From Candidatus Melainabacteria bacterium (GTDB lineage Bacteria; Cyanobacteriota; Vampirovibrionia; Obscuribacterales; Obscuribacteraceae), in contig JADJWK010000004.1 in assembly GCA_016716405.1 (NCBI GenBank), positions 62,001 to 126,000 of the forward strand: a stretch of DNA of 64,000 nucleotides, in the 5' to 3' direction. The translations under genes were made by a program, and so were the position numbers. Below, in pieces: positions 60,652 through 64,000 of this stretch. The stretch's first letter is position 1. Each line of letters opens with the position of its first letter. The notes under the pieces were generated by a model. The model saw only the letters and a program-made list of their open reading frames with translations. It was not told where the DNA came from and did not search any database.

Positions 60652-61377
60652 TCAGAGGATCTTCTGCAAGTCCACCCCGGAGACTCCGTGGGCGAAAATC
60701 TCTTTCACCAGATACACTATGTAGGCGCCGGCTTCGGCCGGGGGCGTGCCCCGGGACTGGATATTGCTCACCACGGTCCGGTGGGAGCTGATGGTGGCGG
60801 GTCCGGCAGCCAGGGTCATATAAGCGCTCAGACCGACACCGGAGGAAAGACCGGGACGCTCGCCGATGAGATTGATCGCCAGCCTGGCGCCGAGAGCGTG
60901 GGCAATCTGATCCGCCACAGCCACCCTGCCGAAACGAACCACTACCGGGGTACCGGATTTGATCCCCTCGAGCTCGAGACCGCTCTCGAGAATGGGCAGG
61001 AGATCGGGGACATTGGTCTCCACCGCCTGGGCCGAAAGACCATCGGCAATCACGATCTGCACATCCGCTCCGGAAGGGCACAGCTCTTTCAAGCTTGCCA
61101 GGTCCTCGCCGGAGATTCGTTTGCCCTTCGGGGGATTGAGCACATAGTCCCGGCGGTCGGTTGCCAGGGAGCGGACCACCGGATAGCCCCTGGTTGCGGC
61201 GAAATCCTCGAGGAATCCGGCTCCGAGCTCGCTGGACACGGCGTCCCGGGCGACGGCGTGGTCCCGGCGAAAAGCAAGCCAGGGGGTGGTCTCAGGACGA
61301 GTGCCGCAACGTCCCACCCCCAGGCGAGCGGGAGTGATCCCGGCTGTGATCGATTCGAGCTTGTCGGTTCTGCTCAT
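60652..61377 (-). CDS. eutC: Ethanolamine ammonia-lyase small subunit EutC
   Basis: 241 residues from the ATG at 61377. Family marks: TPARLGVGRCGTRPETTPWLAFRRDHAVARDAV, the cobalamin-binding VQIVIADGLSAQAVETN, VVVRFGRVAVADQIAHALGARLAINLIGERPGL, and SAYMTLAAG. With EutB it converts ethanolamine to acetaldehyde and ammonia using adenosylcobalamin. In most bacteria eutB and eutC are adjacent on the same strand; here eutC is divergent from eutB with only 24 bp between the starts. No microcompartment shell genes or transporter are in the window. Confidence 0.95.
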   Translation of the reverse strand: MSRTDKLESITAGITPARLGVGRCGTRPETTPWLAFRRDHAVARDAVSSELGAGFLEDFAATRGYPVVRSLATDRRDYVLNPPKGKRISGEDLASLKELCPSGADVQIVIADGLSAQAVETNVPDLLPILESGLELEGIKSGTPVVVRFGRVAVADQIAHALGARLAINLIGERPGLSSGVGLSAYMTLAAGPATISSHRTVVSNIQSRGTPPAEAGAYIVYLVKEIFAHGVSGVDLQKIL

Positions 61378-61401
61378 GGGTGCATAGGGTACACTAAGCC
61401 C
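61378..61401. promoter_or_regulatory. Bidirectional eut promoter, overlapping -10 boxes
   Basis: The only bases between the eutC and eutB start codons. Plus-strand TACACT (61390-61395) ends six bases before the eutB ATG; minus-strand TACCCT (61391-61386) ends eight bases before the eutC ATG. CATGGG and CCCATG at the two ends make the segment nearly palindromic. Both messages would be leaderless. Confidence 0.5.
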
Positions 61402-62742
61402 ATGCAAGCCATCAAATCTATCACCGAGCTTCTGGCAAAGGCCAACGAGCGCAAGTCCGGCGACGAGCTGGCCGGCATCGCGGCTCTGTCCGAGCGTGAC
61501 CGGGTGGAAGCCAAAGAAGCTCTTGCCGAAATAACCATGGAGCAGCTCCGGCAGTCGCCGGTTGTCGGACCCGATGAAGACGAGGTTACTCGTTTCATCG
61601 ACGACAATCTGGATCCGGATGCCTACGAAAAAATCCGCTCCTGGACCGTGGCGGACCTGCGTCGTTTCGTCCTGGCATCCGTGGACGGTGAGGACATCGA
61701 GACAATCCGGGGCGGTCTGACAGGCGAAATGGCGGCGGCGGTGACCAAGCTCATGTCGAGCCTGGACCTCATCGCCGGAGCCAGCAAGATGCCTGTGGTG
61801 GCGAAAGCGAACACCACCCTGGGAGGCCGAGGAGTCCTGGGAGCTCGCCTGCAGCCGAATCATCCGGCCGACTCGGTGGAAGGCATTCTCGCCACAATCT
61901 ACGAAGGTCTTTCTTACGGGGTCGGAGACGCTGTCATCGGCATCAATCCGGCCTATGACACCCCCGAGATCGTGGCCAGGCTCCTGGAAGCCACCGACCG
62001 GGTCATGACCGCCCTGGCGATGCCGGGACAGAACTGTGTGCTCAGCCATGTGACCACCCAGGTGAGAGCCATCAAAAATGGTGCCCCGGCAGGGCTGATT
62101 TTCCAGAGTATCGCCGGCACCCAGAAAGGCAACGAGGCCTTCGGAATCGATATCGAGACACTGCTGGAGGCAAGAGAGGTCGGTCGCGCCCATCTGAAAA
62201 ACCAGGGCGGCAGGGTCATGTATTTCGAGACCGGTCAGGGCTCGGAGCTTTCGTCATCCTCGCACAACGGTGCCGATCAACTCACTCTGGAGGCGAGATG
62301 CTATGCCCTTGCCCGGCATTTCGAGCCGTTCCTGGTGAATGACGTGGTCGGATTCATCGGCCCCGAATACCTGGCCGACGGGCGCCAGATGATCAGAGCC
62401 GGTCTCGAGGATCACTTCATGGGCAAGCTTCTGGGGCTTCCTATGGGAATCGACGCTTGCTATACCAATCATATGGACGCCGATCAGAACGACCTGGAGA
62501 ACCTCGCAATGCTCCTCACCGCATCCGGTGTCAACTATTTCATGGGGGTACCCATGGGCGACGATGTGATGCTCTCCTACCAGACCACCAGCTTCCACGA
62601 TATAGCTACGCTCAGAGAGGTTGCCGGGCGTCTCCCCGCACCGGAGTTTGCCGCCTGGCTCGAGGAGATCGGGATCATGCAGGGAGGGCGGCTCACCGGG
62701 CGGGCCGGGGACGCGTCCTATATCAAGTCGCTCTGCCGCTAG
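61402..62742 (+). CDS. eutB: Ethanolamine ammonia-lyase large subunit EutB
   Basis: 446 residues from the ATG at 61402; an in-frame extension to 60688 crosses eutC and is rejected. TIM-barrel catalytic subunit: KANTTLGGRGVLGARLQPNHPADS, YGVGDAVIGINPAYDTPE, GQNCVLSHVTTQ, FQSIAGTQKGNEAFGIDI, the cobalamin-proximal YFETGQGSELSSSSHNGADQLTLEAR, and MGIDACYTNHMDADQNDLENLA. It works with EutC and is repaired by EutA. Its stop is three bases from the convergent DUF4384 gene. Confidence 0.96.
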   Translation: MQAIKSITELLAKANERKSGDELAGIAALSERDRVEAKEALAEITMEQLRQSPVVGPDEDEVTRFIDDNLDPDAYEKIRSWTVADLRRFVLASVDGEDIETIRGGLTGEMAAAVTKLMSSLDLIAGASKMPVVAKANTTLGGRGVLGARLQPNHPADSVEGILATIYEGLSYGVGDAVIGINPAYDTPEIVARLLEATDRVMTALAMPGQNCVLSHVTTQVRAIKNGAPAGLIFQSIAGTQKGNEAFGIDIETLLEAREVGRAHLKNQGGRVMYFETGQGSELSSSSHNGADQLTLEARCYALARHFEPFLVNDVVGFIGPEYLADGRQMIRAGLEDHFMGKLLGLPMGIDACYTNHMDADQNDLENLAMLLTASGVNYFMGVPMGDDVMLSYQTTSFHDIATLREVAGRLPAPEFAAWLEEIGIMQGGRLTGRAGDASYIKSLCR

Positions 62743-62745
62743 GCG

Positions 62746-64000
62746 TCAGCTCCTGAGCTGAAGCAATACGCGTCCGGCAAAAAAGCTCCTCGGATCACTC
62801 TCGCTGGCGCGCCGGAGCTCGCCTCCACTGTGGCTGATACGAATGAACTCCATTGCCGAGGTTCCTCTCAGAAGTGCGCTCAGAACCGGAGTGACATCCT
62901 CCACAGGTCTACCCATGATCGTTTCGGGTATGAAATCCTGCTCCGAATAAAGAACAAAGAGCTCATCGATATCGCCGCCCGAGCTGATGGGGAGTCCGCT
63001 GAAAGAGCGATTGCCGGCGGGCTGCCTGATGCTTATCATCCGGTCGGGAATAGTCTCGCTGGCGCCTTTCATCAGAGGCGCCGAGGCAGGTAGCGTCTCC
63101 GGATAGAGAAGAAGATGATTCTGACCGTTGCCGCTGGCATAAAGAACCGCCAGATAACAGGGGCTCAGGGCACGGACCCTGAGACGAATGGTATCGCCAA
63201 CCCGGAGCCCGGTCTCCATGGCGACTTTGTCATATTTTTCCGAATCCAGCCCCTGCTTGAGAAGGGAAACCTCGAGACCCTCGCCCTTGACCGCGACGGA
63301 CTGGAACATACCTTTCATGGTGGTGAACAGACCAGAGATGGTGCCCATGGTCTTGGTCTGGACTTCCTCCTCTTCGTTCGCCAGAGCTTGATATTCGCTA
63401 TCAGCACTGTCCACGGTATCAAAGTCGTCGAGGTCGGGCTTCGAGACCTCCACGGCCGGGGCGGCGGCGGGAGCAGCCGGAGCCCCGGGAGGCTTGATGC
63501 CAAGACAGTCGTAAACAGCCTCGGAGCTGATGAAGAGACTGGGATGAATCCACTCGCGATAAGGCTCGCTTCCCTTGATCATGGGTCCGACATGAATCCC
63601 CACCACCTGTTGATTCATGATGATCGGACTGCCTACCGCCTCGAGAGGCATTCCGATACTGTGGACGAACTGAGTGTCTTCCGTGCCTTCCACCACATCC
63701 AGCACATAACCGCTTTCCAGAATCCCGCCCCGGCTTCTCGGGTCCACAGAGAGGGCGAAGATCTCGTGCCCCCGACGAGCCTGGCATTTCTCGGCCATAT
63801 TGAGAGGAGCCGATCCCGGAGCAGAGACCGGGTCGACCTGGGTGACAGTCGCCTGGCCTGTGTCTACCAGATATTTGACCGATAGTAGAATGGAGCGACC
63901 ATCGAAACTGCAGGACTTGAGCAGGCGGGGCAGAGGCACTCCATACTTGATATGGTTCCAGACACAGGCCACCGCCACCCGGGCCTCCGGCGGCAGCTCC
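62746..64000 (-). CDS. DUF4384 protein with degenerate trypsin-like domain, 5' end beyond window
   Basis: The frame is open to the right edge, so the N-terminus is missing. The visible 417 residues begin with a helical part (CVWNHIKYGVPLPRLLKSC). A region HEIFALSVDPRSRGGILESGYVLDVVEG to GSPIIMNQQVVGIHVGP resembles the end of a trypsin-like domain, but the nucleophile position (GxSGSP) reads EAVGSP, so it should be inactive. After an Ala/Pro and acidic linker, the C-terminal DUF4384 has GDTIRLRVRALSPCYLAVLYASGNGQNHLLLYPE. DUF4384 proteins often belong to protease or kinase signalling modules. Confidence 0.7.
   Translation of the reverse strand, partial: ELPPEARVAVACVWNHIKYGVPLPRLLKSCSFDGRSILLSVKYLVDTGQATVTQVDPVSAPGSAPLNMAEKCQARRGHEIFALSVDPRSRGGILESGYVLDVVEGTEDTQFVHSIGMPLEAVGSPIIMNQQVVGIHVGPMIKGSEPYREWIHPSLFISSEAVYDCLGIKPPGAPAAPAAAPAVEVSKPDLDDFDTVDSADSEYQALANEEEEVQTKTMGTISGLFTTMKGMFQSVAVKGEGLEVSLLKQGLDSEKYDKVAMETGLRVGDTIRLRVRALSPCYLAVLYASGNGQNHLLLYPETLPASAPLMKGASETIPDRMISIRQPAGNRSFSGLPISSGGDIDELFVLYSEQDFIPETIMGRPVEDVTPVLSALLRGTSAMEFIRISHSGGELRRASESDPRSFFAGRVLLQLRS

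Noticed and set aside
60650..61081. N-terminal extension of EutA
   Set aside because: Lies inside eutC in another frame and is Arg/Ser/Gly-rich; the ATG at 60649 matches the EutA start.
60688..61401. N-terminal extension of EutB by 238 residues
   Set aside because: The extension is antisense to eutC, which has full family motifs; homologous EutB proteins begin near the ATG at 61402.

Overview
The window is a gene-dense bacterial chromosome segment of roughly 57% GC. I see no rRNA, tRNA, transposase, integrase, phage gene or CRISPR array. Several features suggest a non-photosynthetic relative of the Cyanobacteria, of the Melainabacteria/Obscuribacterales kind: phytochrome-kinase-like and ethylene-receptor-like sensor kinases, receiver domains joined to variant leucine-rich repeats, Ser/Thr kinases with extracellular leucine-rich repeats, DUF4388 and DUF4384 proteins, and many TPR and secreted proteins. 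No phylogenetic marker lies in the window, so this placement is inference.

Layout. 1-4.3 kb: the edge of a secreted protein gene, then a five-gene envelope operon (TPR protein, secreted protein, MBOAT acyltransferase, SGNH esterase-like protein, and a 44-codon microprotein ending like DltX). 4.3-6.3 kb: a Ro60 (TROVE plus vWA) gene preceded by a foldable RNA that is a Y RNA candidate. 6.3-14.8 kb: a TPR/double aspartic protease, a DUF4388/degenerate GGDEF protein, a WYL regulator, a DUF4139 protein, a bestrophin and a GAP-family membrane protein. 15-18.7 kb: a minus-strand run of truncated globin, helical protein, phytochrome-type histidine kinase and Rcp1-like response regulator. 18.7-31.8 kb: a repeat-rich secreted protein, an M1 aminopeptidase, two Ser/Thr kinases with LRR ectodomains, an ATP-grasp enzyme and small secreted proteins.

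31.9-36.1 kb: central carbon and aromatic amino acid metabolism. A PPi-type phosphofructokinase is followed by a fused prephenate dehydrogenase/dehydratase. Next come a promoter and two successive leader peptides rich in Phe and Tyr codons, each with its own antiterminator and terminator, then DAHP synthase and chorismate mutase. This tandem ribosome-mediated attenuator is the most striking regulatory element here. 36.1-38.1 kb: a secreted zincin with palindromic sites upstream, and a doubly deleted S41 protease pseudogene. 38.1-42.5 kb: a papain-like protein, two NUDIX-associated or small genes, and flavodoxin.

42.8-45.5 kb: an unusual three-gene operon of a BtaA-like aminocarboxypropyl transferase, a GNAT protein and a heme-oxygenase-like diiron enzyme, possibly a lipid or small-molecule pathway. 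45.7-53.5 kb: an ethylene-receptor-like hybrid kinase with a receiver/TPR partner, a PAS kinase, a NUDIX hydrolase and a TPR protein. 53.5-58.7 kb: two very large hydrophilic proteins without signal peptides. 58.8-64 kb: ethanolamine ammonia-lyase genes split divergently (eutB against eutC-eutA) with only 24 bp between start codons, and a DUF4384 protein running off the right edge.

A recurring trait is a -10-like hexamer ending 6-8 bases before the start codon, suggesting that leaderless transcripts are common.
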